From the NCBI RefSeq assembly GCF_033807715.1, contig NC_084591.1, forward strand, positions 24,859,090 to 24,923,089: a DNA stretch of 64,000 nucleotides, written 5' to 3'. Position numbers and translations under genes: made by a program. Below the pieces are notes generated by a model. That model was not told where the DNA came from and searched no databases. It saw only the letters and a list, made by a program, of their open reading frames with translations. Position 1 is the stretch's first letter. Each line of letters begins with the position of its first letter. Source of the stretch: Cololabis saira. Lineage: Eukaryota > Chordata > Actinopteri > Beloniformes > Belonidae. Positions 21,390 to 34,730 of the stretch are shown here, piece by piece.

Positions 21390-24300
21390 TGTGATTAAAT
21401 TTCACACATTTTGATTACGGGATTTAAAATATCCACAAAAACAAGTTTATTTAAAGCGATGAGTCTAAAAGTATTTACAAATATCATCCTATGAAAACTT
21501 ATCAAATACCCAATAATATTATCACTGCATGAAGTTCAACCGTCGAAAAAAAAGTAGAAACTGGACGGCTGTGACTCAGGTACAGTGAGACAGTGGTCGT
21601 CCACTAATTCAGCTGTTCAGCCCCGGGAACGCTTCATCCCAAAGTATCTTATATGCAACTTGTTTTTTCAGGATTACACGTGTCGCAAATGGGTGCGTTA
21701 AGTTCAACAGCATGAGCAAAGTGAAAAGGTTTTGTGTTTACACTGGTCCTAGTTGACAGCATCTGTCTAGTATCTGAGTGTCCATTTTTATGTCTGGGGA
21801 CCAAGTGAAGAAAAGGAAAATGCCTTTAGAGTCTAAAACAAATCAATCAGGAATAGAAAATGAGAAGAACATTTTATTATCTCTTTTATTATTTTTGCTT
21901 TGTGCATCTTTTGGAGGCCAAACTAAATGTTTAATGAAGCATAGGTGGTCAAACCTGCATATTCATAAGCTGGCGAGCTGTACTGTTGTCATACTTTTCT
22001 TCCTAAACCTTCACACCTGTTCAACCAACTCCCTGGGAAGATCTTATCTTAACAGCAGGAGCAGAGCCACCTCTGTACTGGCTTTCTGTCCTTGCTCTGA
22101 GCCATACAATGTTCCACTGGAGTCGCTTTCAGACCCTTAAATAATGTATGTAACCCTGCAAAAAAAGAGGGAGGGTGAGCGTTGATCTGTGTGTGCAGAG
22201 TGCAAATGTGCACCGCGTCTTTTAATGCTTCAGGGACCTTTTGTTAGCTCTTGCAGGATTGGCACATAAACCCAAAGGCTTTGCAGTGGGATGCTTGTCG
22301 ACTCCGTTGTAAGATTTTCTTTTAAAGATCATTATGCTTTAGATTCTTACCAACATCACCACATGGCTAGTGTTAAGTTGTTGATGAAAACCAATGATAA
22401 ATTACAGTATTATTCTGAGATCTGTCCATGTTTAGCTACATTCTGATTTAGGGTGCTCGCTGGGACACACCAACAGCAGTGAATAGGAGTCTCTACAAGC
22501 AGCAGATGCTTTTGTATAGAGAAGAAAGAATAATTTGAGTAATTTGAGCAATTTTAGTAGTAATTACAATGGCAAAAACCGTAAGCTGTTCAGGTATTAA
22601 TAGAGTTTACTGGTGGCACATAAGCTCAGAAGACCACACTGCCCCCTATCAGAGCGCGTGTGCACTCTTCTGCTCTCGACTTCCACTATCACCCAGCAGC
22701 AGCCACACTGTTCAAAGAAAGAAAGAAAAAACGATATGTACTGCAGGGCCACTGAGTTGGCCAATATGAGCAATATGTAAATATTGTTTATATTTTACAA
22801 AATTGCTGAGATAAATATGCTGTTACAAAGAGCCGGTGCATGTGAATTTTGCTCATGTGCAAGAGCCATAAAAGCAACAGTTTCAAAGGGGGAATGGATG
22901 CAGATGCTCTTCCATATATTTCTACCTCATCTTGTGCACCCTTATATATGCAAACACCCATCATTTGTTCAGTTTAGGAAGGTCGGCAAGCTCAAAGTGC
23001 CACGCAGAATCTTTTACTCCCCAGGTTTATGGTGCTCAGCTGCAGATTTGTCTGTTGTCACTGCACTGCAGAGAAGTTCTGCATGTCTGTGGGTTTTTTT
23101 ATCTCTATCAGCAAGAATAGTTCTATAATTTGGAGCGTAAAGGAGAGAGAAAAGAGGTCAGAGTCAAAACAAAGCAGCGCATTTACCATTCAAGAAAGCA
23201 AATCATTTCCTACCCAGGTGCCAGTAATTTACCTCCATCTTCCCAGGATTTTAGCTCATACCATTTGTCCTCTCTGATCCCCTGCTTTGCTCTGACAGCC
23301 TCTTTCCTCTTCCTTCTCCATCTCTACACTAATCCCCTCCCAGCAAGAGGGACTGGATGTTTAGGGGCTTATTTACTCTTGTAAAAAATATGACTTTTCC
23401 CCAGATTTCTTTGAAGGCACCCTAAGACAGAGTGATGTATACAGAGGAAGTGTGAGGGGGTTTGATCTCTGAAATTAGATTTTTAGAGATGCTTTCGAGA
23501 TAAAGGGTCAAAATCTTTTGACTCTGACTGTATTATAATGAATCTATTCAAGGTCTTAATGGTAATACGCTTTATTAACAGCATAGTTTTTATCCTATAT
23601 TTTTTCTAAATATAACATTTCACTGCTTTTAAACATAAGTGTAATATTACAACCTTAGAATGAGATGTAGAATTAAGCTTTTACTTTGAATATGAAATAT
23701 CAGTTGAACATTTGTAAATTAAGCTTATTGATATATTGTCATATCAGTCTACACCCATATTTTTCTATTGATACATTTTTCTGTACATCTCGTAAGCAGT
23801 TTTATACGGACATGCACAGACTTCTCAGTCCCAACCGTGAAGTTGCCAGCTCTAAAAAGTATTAGAATTGTTTAACATCCAGAAGAGATAATGATGTTAG
23901 AAACCTCAGATGTTAGAATCGGAGAAATAAGAGAAAAACTTTGTCTTTGTATCATTAAAGAAAAAATAAATTGCACAATGAAATTCTGGGCAGCAAAAAT
24001 AGATAGTCCTAAGAGAAAGTGTAAATTAAGAATTGTTGCACTTGATAAAAAACAGTACAAAAAAAAAGTTAATCCTAAGTAGTTGAGTTAATTCACGAGT
24101 GGTATTGCTTTAGGGATAAAGCTATGATTAAATCACAGTCTTAATTTTGAGGGAACCGTATAACTTCCCAGAGGGCAGCAAGTCAAACAGATGGACATCC
24201 GATGATCTTCTGGGCTGTATGCAGCATGCACACAAACAATGACCTAACTACGTACAGAAGACCTGCATAATCAAACAAACTGATTTCCAGATTTATATAT

Positions 24301-24481
24301 TAAGTTAATGGAACTTTCTCAAACTAAAAAGAACTATGGCATTGTCTAGTTTAGTTGTGTCAGGACAAAGACCTTTGTGTCTGACACAAGTAACTAAATG
24401 TAACATATTCACTATTGATAGCAAAATCTTATAGATTATGACAACAATTTAACATCAGTGACTGTTTGTGGGGTGCACCTC

Positions 24482-24990
24482 TAGAATGGGGACAGGATGG
24501 GAGTTGTCGCCGCCGTCGCCGCCGTCTCCATTTCTGCCTATACCAGGCTTGAATAGTCCTAGGCCCGCAGAGAGCCAGGCACGTTCCCCAGGAGGGGACT
24601 AACCCGGCATTGTTAACGCCGCCTCCCGGCGTACGTACTCCCAGAAGGCGACGTTTCGCTTGCTGGTCCGTTCTGTCCCGGTGTGTGGCTGAGCAGGACC
24701 CAGACGCAAGAGAGAGGAGGAGGCAGGAGTTCCAGAAAATGGGATTTATTTTAACTTAGAAAAAAATCTAAAATGCTGCAGAACAGGATTTCAAAAAACA
24801 AGAGCTTAAACATGACGAAAAATGCAAAAACGTGACATGGTACATGCAGGGTAGAAACAGTACGGACCAGCAGGGAGCAAGGGAGAGACAAGACTAACAC
24901 AGCAGGCTTGACGAGACACAGGTGCAAACGATCAGGGCAGATGGGGACAAGCGAGGTCAAGACAAAGCTTGAACACAAGGTCGGGTTTTT
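24482..24990. repeat. GC-rich unclassified dispersed repeat
   Basis: An abrupt GC-rich block (gttgtcgccgccgtcgccgc, ctcccggcgtacgtactccc) passes into gtgtggctgagcaggaccca and an A-rich stretch ending in cacaggtgcaaacgatcagg. The second half resembles a repeat that I recall as widespread in fish genomes but cannot name. No coding frame; it differs sharply from its surroundings in base composition. Confidence 0.45.
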
Positions 24991-26034
24991 TTTGTCGTTT
25001 TTTTGTAAAACTCTCAGCATGTACGAGTGGCATTTTCCATTAACATGAAGCTACCATAAAGAGGCACATAAACGTTTCTGAATATGCATATCCTAAATCA
25101 TTAGTGTTCAGAATCAGCTCAGGTAAAGATACAGTACATCTACAGTACATTGTGAAGTAATGTTAAGGTATCTTTTCCTTTTAAAGGCACGATAAGTCAT
25201 ATATCATATTTGAAACAAAACACGGAGCGCTAGTTTCTGCATCCCCCTCCCTCAGGAAAATACACCCATCATTAAGTCTCCCAAACTTTTGTTGGCTCCT
25301 GTCCACATACCCTCATTTACATGAGCATGTTTTGTGGTTTAATAAGCAGAATAGCTGTTGTTTCTGCCTTTACTCCGGATACTTAAACAATTTCTTACAT
25401 TTTGTATGAATAATGGCATTACAATTCTTCCCGTGTCCTGACAAATGGATGCTATGCAGCCTGGCAGCTCACACCCAGGCCACCTGCTGCAGGGCTGCAG
25501 GGCTCCTGGTCTCCGATGTCTACAGGTGTCTGTTTATACAGCGTTAGAAGTGCTAATGATTCAAGGGACTGTGCCTTTGCTCATCCTTATCTTCACAACT
25601 TTTCACACTGACACCAAAAACAATATTAATAGTTATACCAATTTAGACATGAGCTATTGTTGATATGATGATGTCAAACACTGACTTTTATCTAGTTCTA
25701 TTCAGCTTCAGTTGTTATTTTTAGTTTGAAATAAAAGTCGTCAAAAGGTCCTGGCAAGAGAGAATATTTGAAAACCAAAGAGTGGCTCGGAGCAAAAGTA
25801 ATTATACATTTAAAGGGCCTGTTTAGAAATACTGTGAAATTATATCTAAAAATGATGGTGTAAATAATCTCTGCTCACAGCAGCTGAAAATTGAAATGAA
25901 AACTGAAGACAAACTATAATAATGTGTTGTTGAAAAGCTGACTTCTTACCACTCCTCCTCTGATCTTAAACACTTTTGGTCAATTTACATTTTCTGTTGC
26001 ACTAAAATACTGGAAAACAAGATAATTAAGGCAA

Positions 26035-27300
26035 GCCAAGGTAGTTTAATTTGTATAGCACATTTCACTCACATGGCAACTGAAAGTGCGTTGCAAAGAC
26101 AATCACATGAAAGAAATATGGGGGAAAAAAGGACTTACAATTTCAATTACAATACATAATGAAATAAAAATACATCAGAAAAAAAGGATAAAACAGAGCT
26201 TAGAATAGATAAGTAAAAAAAAGCGAAGTAAAATTAGACTAAACAAAGCCGTGAAAAAAAAAGCAGAGTTTTGAGTTTAACTTCAAAAGTGTCTGGAGTT
26301 GGATCACAAGTGTATTCCATCTGTGTGCAGCAAAGTAGTTAAATGCATTTTCACCCTGTTTGGTTCTAACTCACAGTTCTGCCAGCTGACTGCCTCCTAC
26401 TTAAGAGTCCTACTTGGTCTAAATTTTACAAGAGGATCAGAGTAGTATTCTGGGCCCATGTTGTTTATTGATTTGTTCCGTTGGTAACTGGTAACAGTAT
26501 AAGCATTTCAAAATAGGAATGATGTCCTCAGTTTTCCTGGATCTTGTTAGAGAGGAGTATTTTAGATGAATTGAAGTTGTCTAAATGTTTGTTTAGTTTT
26601 TTTTTGAGAGGGGCTCACAAGGGAAATTACAGTAGTCAAGTTTGTTGGAGATAAAGGCATATATCAGCTTCTCTGAATCTGCTCTGGACATCAGATCTCT
26701 GACTCTTGATATTTGTTGGAGGTGGTAAAAAAAAAGTCTTCTTGAACATCTTGAGCCCTCTGCCCTCAAGCTGGGCAGCAACGGATTTTCTATTTTGTTA
26801 GCAAATAGAATTGTCCCTGTCCTTTCTTTATTTATTTTAAGGAAGCTTGATTATATCCAGTTATCCACTGCAAGTAGAGACAGAGTGAGTTGAATAGATC
26901 AGAGTTGTTTGGTAAAAGTAAATCTGCATGTCATCTGTCAGCTGTGGTGAGCCACATTGTTATGTATGATCTGACCTTGGTGGCATGTAGAGGGTGAATA
27001 ACAGTTGTCCAAGAATCGATCCCTGAGGGACTCCACAGGTCATAAGAACATGCTCAGAATTATTCTCAAACATGGACACAACAAGGCTCCTGCCTTCAAG
27101 ATATAATCTGAACCAACTAGGAACTGGACCTGAAAACCCTGCCCAGTTTTCCAGAAGGATCTCATAGTTTACAGTATCAAAGGGTGGGCTAAGATCTAAC
27201 AGCACAAGAACAGATGTTTTACCTGACACATCTGTGTTTAGATAAATATCATTTAAGACCTTGATCAGTGCTGTCATTTTGTAGATGGCCGGGGGGCATG
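26035..27300 (-). mobile_element. L2/Rex1-type LINE relic on the minus strand
   Basis: Minus-strand translation from about 27290 gives KMTALIKVLNDIYLNTD, VLVLLDLSPPFDTVNYEILL (the Asp motif of reverse transcriptases, with AAF changed to PPF), SWFRLYLEGRS, HVLMTCGVPQGSILGQLLFT and, degraded, DDMQIYFYQTT (a changed YADD box) near 26935. Further downstream homology is fragmentary. The 3' end at 26035 (reverse complement of aggtagtttaatttgtatagcacattt) is a recurrent LINE tail in fish. It is heavily mutated and 5'-truncated. The open frame upstream (to 27478) is unrelated sequence read through. Confidence 0.7.
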
Positions 27301-30141
27301 TTATGAATGAAAAAATAACTGCTTGGACACTGCTAGCGTAATCAGCCAACAGGAATACCAGCAAAATCATTTTCTTGTGAAATTGAAACTTTTCAAATAA
27401 AGCTGACACTGAGTTTGAATGAACGGAGACACAAAGAAAGGTTAACATCAGTGTGTGTCTGATATTCTTTGAGGTCATTTATATCCACGGTGAAAAAAAG
27501 CTGTGAGTCAAGATGGGTTTTTTTTTTCTCTCTCTCTCTTTTTTTCTGTTACTTTGAAGTAAAAATAGGTTCATTTTCTGACACAGCTAACTGATTTTCA
27601 TGTGGTGATGAAAATGTGCTGGGGAAGGACACCCGCTTGTACTGTATATTATACTATAATATATATAATATACTATATGCAGGATCTTTACCAAGTGTAA
27701 CCATGCCTGGTTAATCAATTGCACACTCTTTGCTTTTATGTACAAGTGCATCTGTCCGTGTCCTTATTTTAGACATAGACAGCAACAGCAGTGGCAAATG
27801 TGCGTCAAGGAGCAACGTAATGCAGCAGAAATGTTCTCTCTCCGTCTACACAGTAGCACATTTGTTATTGTAGTTGATTTTGCTAGTTGTAACATAAAGT
27901 ACCTCATCCATTTCCAAGTCCACCTCAGGTAAAGTGATTATATTCTCTTCATCCCACAGTTTCTCGCTCCCTATCTAATTTTCTTCTTCCTCTCTTCCTG
28001 GCCTATGAGTTCAGAGTCTGTGTCTTTGTTGAAGTGGTTGTAAATTGATTCAGCAATGCATTTTCATGTCAAGGGCTTGACGTTTTAGCCAGAGGGGGAG
28101 AATTTCCTCTTTTACATCCAGTTCTATTTGTGAGGTGAAACAGTACTGCAAGGGAGTTTCATTATATTTGCAAAAGCCATAATCGGAGTCTAAATTTCCT
28201 TTTGAGTTTCTATCACTTTTTATTTCCTTTTCTGGCAGCTCTCTTTAGGCTTTGGCATTATTAAAGTGGGTTCTGGAAGAATAATACATTGAAATAAAAA
28301 CCATCGGCTCCACCCATTACATACCCTCTTCTCCAATACATATTCACTTCCATCCAGGCACGCTCCAATCGCTTCGAAATGTTTCAAGTCCATTTCATTT
28401 CACAGTGACTGGGAGAATCATAGTTCACGTTCCTCAAGACTGCTGCCTAATCCTGGGAGGAGATACAGAAAGTGAGACAGATGGAGGATAAAGACAGGAA
28501 AAATGACTGAGACGTATTTGCATGTCAACACTTAAAATCTGCAATCAGCTTGACTGAGACAGGCTGCCAGTTTGTGAAACAAAACCCTCGAGAGCTGTGA
28601 CCATAAAGGTGGGATCAAAAGTGCATCCCACTCATGGGATCTCGATAAGAAAAAAAAAACACAATAAATGCTTTCAAAGACAGTAGCTACAAACACTAGC
28701 TATGACAAATTTCCACCTCCAATATGTGTTTTATAACACATTTTCGTAAATGCATTTTGCAAGATTAGCAGTAAAAGGCAGGGCTTACATGTAAGCCTGT
28801 TAAGTAAGGCAAAATTGTTCTGGTAAACCTTATCCATTCCTCGTGGTAACTGTATCTATCTACTGAATTGCTGTGGTTATAGCGTGCAGTGCTTGGACCA
28901 AGTCATTGGTGTAATTTTTTACTTTCTTTTTCCTCTTTTTTTTTTTTTTTTTTTAATTTATTTAGCACAAACAGTATCATACTGATACTATAATATTCCT
29001 CTGCTGTTTATTTCCATTTGGAGGTGCCATACTCGGATGCATTTAGTTTTCAAGAATGCTAACGCCACCTTGATATTAACCAATGAACCTTGACCTCCGG
29101 TCCAATATTTAATGAAGTTATTCACTTTTTTTTTTATTTCACTGCCATTCATGATTGATTAGATTCATGTTCTGAAATGCAACGTTAAAATTACTGGGTG
29201 TATTACAGTTGAAGCCAGTTTTGAACCTTTAAAAGTCAGAAGAAGCATAAAATGGGAACTCTTGAGATTTGGCTTCGAAGCTGTGATATATTGGTGCTGA
29301 TGAACTTAACTCCCCTCCAAAGAATCAGAGCCTACAGTTACATTAAAATAAAACAGAGAATGACGGATAACATGTCATTGTAACAAGGGCGTGCTGCTGA
29401 AGTTCAGATTTTAATTTAGTCTTATTTGAACTGCAGCCGCTGCATCAGGAAGCCTGTGAGATACAGGAACCTCAGCTTATCAAACAGACCTATGAACGAG
29501 ATGGAGTAATGAACTATGCAGAGGGGAGAAAGTGAGCATAACAAGCTGTTTGAGATGTCTGCCTCAACTAGTTTCCAGAGGGTTGCCTCATTTGTGAAAA
29601 GTCCAAGTGACCTTCACTTGACTGTAAATAATAGCGTGGTGTCATATACTGTATGTAATATAAGTTTGGCGATTAATTGAACGTAATAGATTTGAATAGA
29701 ATTCAATTCAATGCTCTGCTGTTCGTCTGAGATTATATTTGCCTGACTGATAGACCTGGTCAGTACAAGATTAACTTTAATTAAATTCCTTTGTGTAAAA
29801 TCTCAGAAGAGAAACAAAGTGTATTTCCTTTTCCACATGACCATACCTCTGTTCCTGCCTTTGTCTGAGCTCTAGCGGTTATCAGCCATGCTCTGCCAGG
29901 CGGCTGCTTTTTAATGCACCCCAGGCTTTGACACAGCTAAAGAAAATTGTGTTTTTCTTTATTCTGGGCCTTGGACATGGAATAATCTGCAGAAAGAGCT
30001 CAATTTAGAAACTCCTAGCTGTTGGTTAATTTAAGGTTAGCATGAGAAATAGAGTTAGGGAGATGTGCTTTTTTTTTTAAATGTCACTGGAATTTTATTT
30101 GATGCTGTCAGCATGATGAATATTTCTGTTTTATGCATTCT

Positions 30142-30251
<110 letters not shown>

Positions 30252-31097
30252 TGTGATAAAGTGGCTGGTAAGTTTATGTTTCTTTTTCCATCTTAATTTG
30301 TTAGTTCATACCACTGCAATCTAGACTGACTAGCTCTTTCTTGAAAATTAGATCTTGTATGTCTACGGGACTACTTGGGCAAATAAAGGAGAAATTAGAT
30401 AAGAACAAAACCCCTCTGAATCTTAATTGAAGTGTGTATTACTATTCTAAAATCTAATTTAAAATGGTTATCATTGACCTCTTACAGAAGAAGGATTTTA
30501 TTAAGTGTCAGACTGGATATCTTCACCATGTTCCACTTCTTTTGCTCAATGCGCTAATTACCATATCGTTCTCGGTGTTGACTGTGCAAATTTGCATTAA
30601 TAACCTGGAAATCTTTTTCATGTGGGTTTCGTTTGCACCCACACAGAGATAGATAATAGCAGGTGTTTGGACACTAAAACAGAAGTAGATTGGTTTTTCT
30701 TAACTTTTAATTCAATAAAGTTTCACGAGGGGTAGATTTGTCATGTTTTCATACTGATGAGTGCACTTGTAAAGCTTTTAGCAAATGTAGTGCTCATATC
30801 CACGATAAGTACAATTAGACATAGACACCCTGCTTGTTCTTAAGTGTAGTGTAAGGATGTAGTTTGAAGCTTAATACACCCTTATCGGCTGCCGGTGAGG
30901 GTGTACTATGTGCAATATTACATTCAAGTCACGTCATGCACCAAACCATAGAGGGAAGAGGAAAAAAATGAGCAAAGCAGAAATAAGGTTTTCTGAGTGC
31001 TCAGCCACTTTCAGACATGTCAGAAATTGATAGCAGACGAGGAGGAGATGGTTGGAAGAGAGGCAATAAAGTCTCACATATCATGTTGCAGCATTTC

Positions 31098-31139
31098 GTG
31101 TGTGTGTGTGCGTACATACACACACACACACACACACAA

Positions 31140-31210
<71 letters not shown>

Positions 31211-31218
31211 CGTGTGTG
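31098..31218. repeat. Compound microsatellite (TG)n, (CA)n, (TA)n
   Basis: gtgtgtgtgtg, then cacacaca runs, then about 28 TA units, closing with gtgtgtgtgc. The TG and AC blocks flank the TA block symmetrically, so a hairpin is possible. Confidence 0.95.
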
Positions 31219-32039
31219 TGCATGTGTTCAAGTGCTCAGTGTTTGTTTATTTGTGTCAACCTGCCTCAGATTTTACTGTGGCTCTTTGCAACCAGTTGAA
31301 CTAACGTGAGGAGACAAACTGTCACATCACTTATAAACTTGCAGGATCCTAATGAATACTTTTTTTACACTTCATACCTTTGCATCACGGGGGAAAGCAA
31401 CCACATAGCCCGAACTCCAAACCGAAACTGATTCTCCTCACAGAAATAAATCTGAGGCTTCAGAGCAGATTAATTTGCTGAAAATGTCTAACATCATATT
31501 TCATGCTTAGGAGCTGTCCTGAGTGTCATGAACTAATCTAATTTCAGTGATTCTTGCATTTACTTTGACTCATTTTTATTTCCAGATGGTATTAACACTT
31601 CATGTTTTTTCCGCGTAACTTAATTTTATTCAATAATCATTAATTTTTGCAACACATTGCAGGCCTAACAAATAAGTGGGACAAAGACACTTTTAATGTT
31701 GCTTTTTCCTCTCATAACACTTATGCAATGTTTTGGCATATGGGTTGTGAAAAGAAGGGGGTATACCAGATTTTAGGGGATTTTAATTATTGTTTTATTC
31801 CAACATCTGTTGAACGACAGTGCAATGTTGTCATTTTTCAAATTCTCAGCACATTATCTAGTGGGGACAGATGAGGTCTGCAGGCAGACCAGTTCAGTTC
31901 CCATCGCCGTCTTCAGCCTTGCCTTTGTAATGTGAGTTTTTGCAGTGTCTTGTTGGGCACGGCATGGACATCCTTGGAAATAGTGTGGTCTTGGTTGGCA
32001 GTATGTGTCGCTCTAAAATTTCAGCGTTCTTTTGTGCAT

Positions 32040-32365
32040 GTAATGACCTGTGAGGAGTTTTTTCCAGTGCATTTAACACAATTCTGTAAGAAACTCCAGA
32101 AGACACAGGTGGATGCCTCCACAATCTCCTAGATTACTGATTGCCTGAGAAACAGACAACAGTTTGTGAGATTGAAGGGTTGCGTGTCTGAGCAGGTGGT
32201 TAGCAGCACAGGAGCACCACAGGGGACTGTTCTCTCATCATTCCTCTTCACGCTGTACATCTCACACTTCCAGCAAGTTAGAGTCCTGTCGAGAAATAAT
32301 CAGATCTTGAATGTAAACAAGACAAAGGAGACTATTGAGGATCTTAGGAGGACTGGGTAAAAAGT
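32040..32365 (+). mobile_element. LINE reverse-transcriptase fragment
   Basis: In mixed frames the plus strand gives FFQCI...N-type remains of a SSAFNTI motif near 32065, then ITDCLRNRQQFVRLKGCVSE and STGAPQGTVLSSFLFTLYIS (32140-32270), the GxPQGxxLSPxLF box of non-LTR reverse transcriptases. After a jump, LNVNKTKETIEDLRRTG follows, so the YADD catalytic box between them is deleted. Family not resolved (L2/CR1-like). Confidence 0.7.
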
Positions 32366-33088
32366 ATTTGTCGTTGTTGACCAGATGGATATCATTTTGC
32401 CCATCACAGACTATATGGATATTAGTTTTGTATCCAATAACCACTAAATGTATTTGTGGACATCACCTGTTTAACCATTGTCTTTTTGTTTGACTCCCTA
32501 ATATCACATACCCCCCATTCCATTTCTTTAGGATGTGTTTCAGGTCTGAAATGCAAAAACTAATGAAGTTGATGAGAAAAAAAATATGATATCCCATACT
32601 AATACACCATACAGGTTTTTAACCACATTGCCACAGGTTTTACTGATATGTGATACTCGACACGTTTGGATCAGAACTAAACTGGTTTCAACTGCTAATT
32701 ATGTCTCTTTGTGGTATAGTAAATTACATTTTTTTTGAGGCATGCGTTTGATTCCCCCGTTCAGGATGCTGACAAAATGGAAGCAAACAGAGTTTCGTGG
32801 TGGACTTTCACGAGGAATCTAAATAAATAGCTACTCCTGCCTTAATCGTGGCCTAAGAGTGAATGACTCCAACTTCTCTTTGCTTTCCTGAATCTTTAAT
32901 GACCTGATACCATCAGCTGTCCTGTGTAATTGATTGCATTTGCTCTTGCTCAGTGATGACCTTGACTCTAACAGGATCTTCTATCTTTTCCCCTTTCTTT
33001 CCCACACATGTCTCATCTGTCTCTTTTCCCATTTCCTCGTCTCCCCCTCATCTTTCCTTCCCCTGTCTTTCACCTTGTCTTCCTGCAG

Positions 33089-33096
33089 GCCTGTAA
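33089..33096 (+). CDS. cdh13: Cadherin-13, candidate last coding exon (Arg-Leu-stop)
   Basis: A polypyrimidine tract of about 100 bases (32985-33085) ends in tcttcctgcag, one of the best acceptors in the window. The exon at 17853 ends after the first base of a codon (C). Joining gives C+GC (Arg), CTG (Leu), TAA, so the protein would end ...LLLVLLRL. As I recall it, the mammalian protein ends in a similar short ...CL after its hydrophobic tail, so Cys to Arg is one base. This is inference from splice signals and phase; no transcript evidence is available. Confidence 0.42.
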
Positions 33097-34730
33097 ATTC
33101 TGCTGAACCCTCCCATAGTTCTTTTTGCAACACTGAAAAGCAACGACTTATCTCACCCCCACGCGACCCGGGCTTAGGAGAGAAGAAAAAGAAGAAAAAG
33201 CAAGAAGAAGTCTTCTCGAACGACGACAAATCAAACAAGCAAATACACACAATTCCCCCTGGCACAACTGCTGTAAAAAGAAATTTCTCACTTTCACTCC
33301 TGCGACTCTCACCTCCTTCTATTCATCTTTACTTTCCTGGTCACATCTATCCCTCTCTACTTCACTCTGTTCTCATGACAGCTCCTTATTTTTTTCCTGA
33401 CTCTGCCTTTTCTCTCTACCTGCGCTCTCACTCCTGCACTTCATTCATCATTGATTATTCCAATTCTTTCTGCAGTTTTCATTGTATTCCATTTTGGCAC
33501 CTCTCTTTTGCGCTGGCAGGCATATACTGGGTGTTACGGTAGCTGTGTTCATGGCAACATGCCACATCCGTAGGAGATACTTGAAACAACATGTATATTG
33601 ATATTGCAACAAAACAGGAACTCTAAATCTAATTCATATCGAGCCACACCAGACCCTCCCGCCTCCTCCTCCTCCCCACTTCTACTGAAGCCAATGCCTC
33701 CGTCTTTTGCTTTTTTTTTCCCTTCTTGCCAACTTTTCCCTCTCATGCCTACCTCTTTTTACCTCTGCTTAATTCTCCCTCTCCCCACCCTGCCCATGAA
33801 AAACTATAACCCCCTATAAATAAGCTCCTTCGTACCTGTCCATCTATTGACCTCTCTCTGTCTCTTGCTGGGCCAGGGAACGCCGCAACGGCTGCGCTGC
33901 AGTCCAGGCTGGGAAGGGCATTGACTTTTCAATGTGTTTCTTTGTTTTTTCGTCACAGACTGTGTTTGATCTTGTTTCCCTCTTTAAGCAGAGAGAACAG
34001 AGCCTGTTTTCTTTGTCTGCAGTGGTTGTGGTCTTTTAGGACACGGTGGTAGCCATAAGCCTTCAAAGTCAGAAACTCTCTGGAGTTGTTTCTTCGATTT
34101 GCTTCTGTTTTTTTAATTGCGTTAGTTGTCATGGAGTGGAAAACGGTATATCTTTATAGTAATGGTGTAAACCTTAAAAAAAAAAAGTACTATTAAATAA
34201 ATATTTTATTTTTTACCATTGTATAAATATACAGTATTGATTAACTTATGTACTTTGATTGCAAGTTCTTTGGTCACCATTTCAGTGAGTACATCGAAAA
34301 AGAAGAGAGCTTTTTTCTGTGAATTTTAGGTACTATTTCTAATGCTATTGATGTGTTTACAATTCTGTTCATTTTTCTTTATTATTATTATTTTTTTATT
34401 TTTTTTTACTTTAAAATCTGTGATTAATTGCACAATAAGGAGTCTTGTTTTGTTGACTGCTTTTGTGTTTAGGTTTGATTTTCTTACCCGTCAGTTCTGC
34501 CTCTCCTGTTCACTGTCCATTCCTCATTACAAGTCACAAGAAGCTGTATAAGAATAAAAGGCTGTGGTTTTGGTGAATAGTTATGGTCTGTCTTCTCTTG
34601 AGTGCATCTAAGGAACTTCGCCTGTGTGGGTCCATTTGAAAGACCACCTCAAAGAAAAGATGACATTTTGAATGAGTTATGTCTGTCTTTTGCACTAATT
34701 TAATAAAGCTGTTATTGAAAATTCCCACAA
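33097..34730 (+). other. Candidate cdh13 3' UTR with poly(A) signals
   Basis: If the acceptor at 33088 is used, the transcript would continue through pyrimidine-rich sequence to AATAAA at 34196-34201, 34553-34558 or 34702-34707. The last is followed by a T/GT-rich stretch (tgctgtttgg, gattgtgtg) suited to a cleavage signal. A 202-codon open frame over 32934-33542 is low-complexity Ser/Leu/Phe and has no recognisable domain. Confidence 0.35.

Noticed and set aside
32934..33542. 202-codon plus-strand open frame
   Set aside because: Pyrimidine-rich, low complexity, no domain; it spans the likely acceptor tract.
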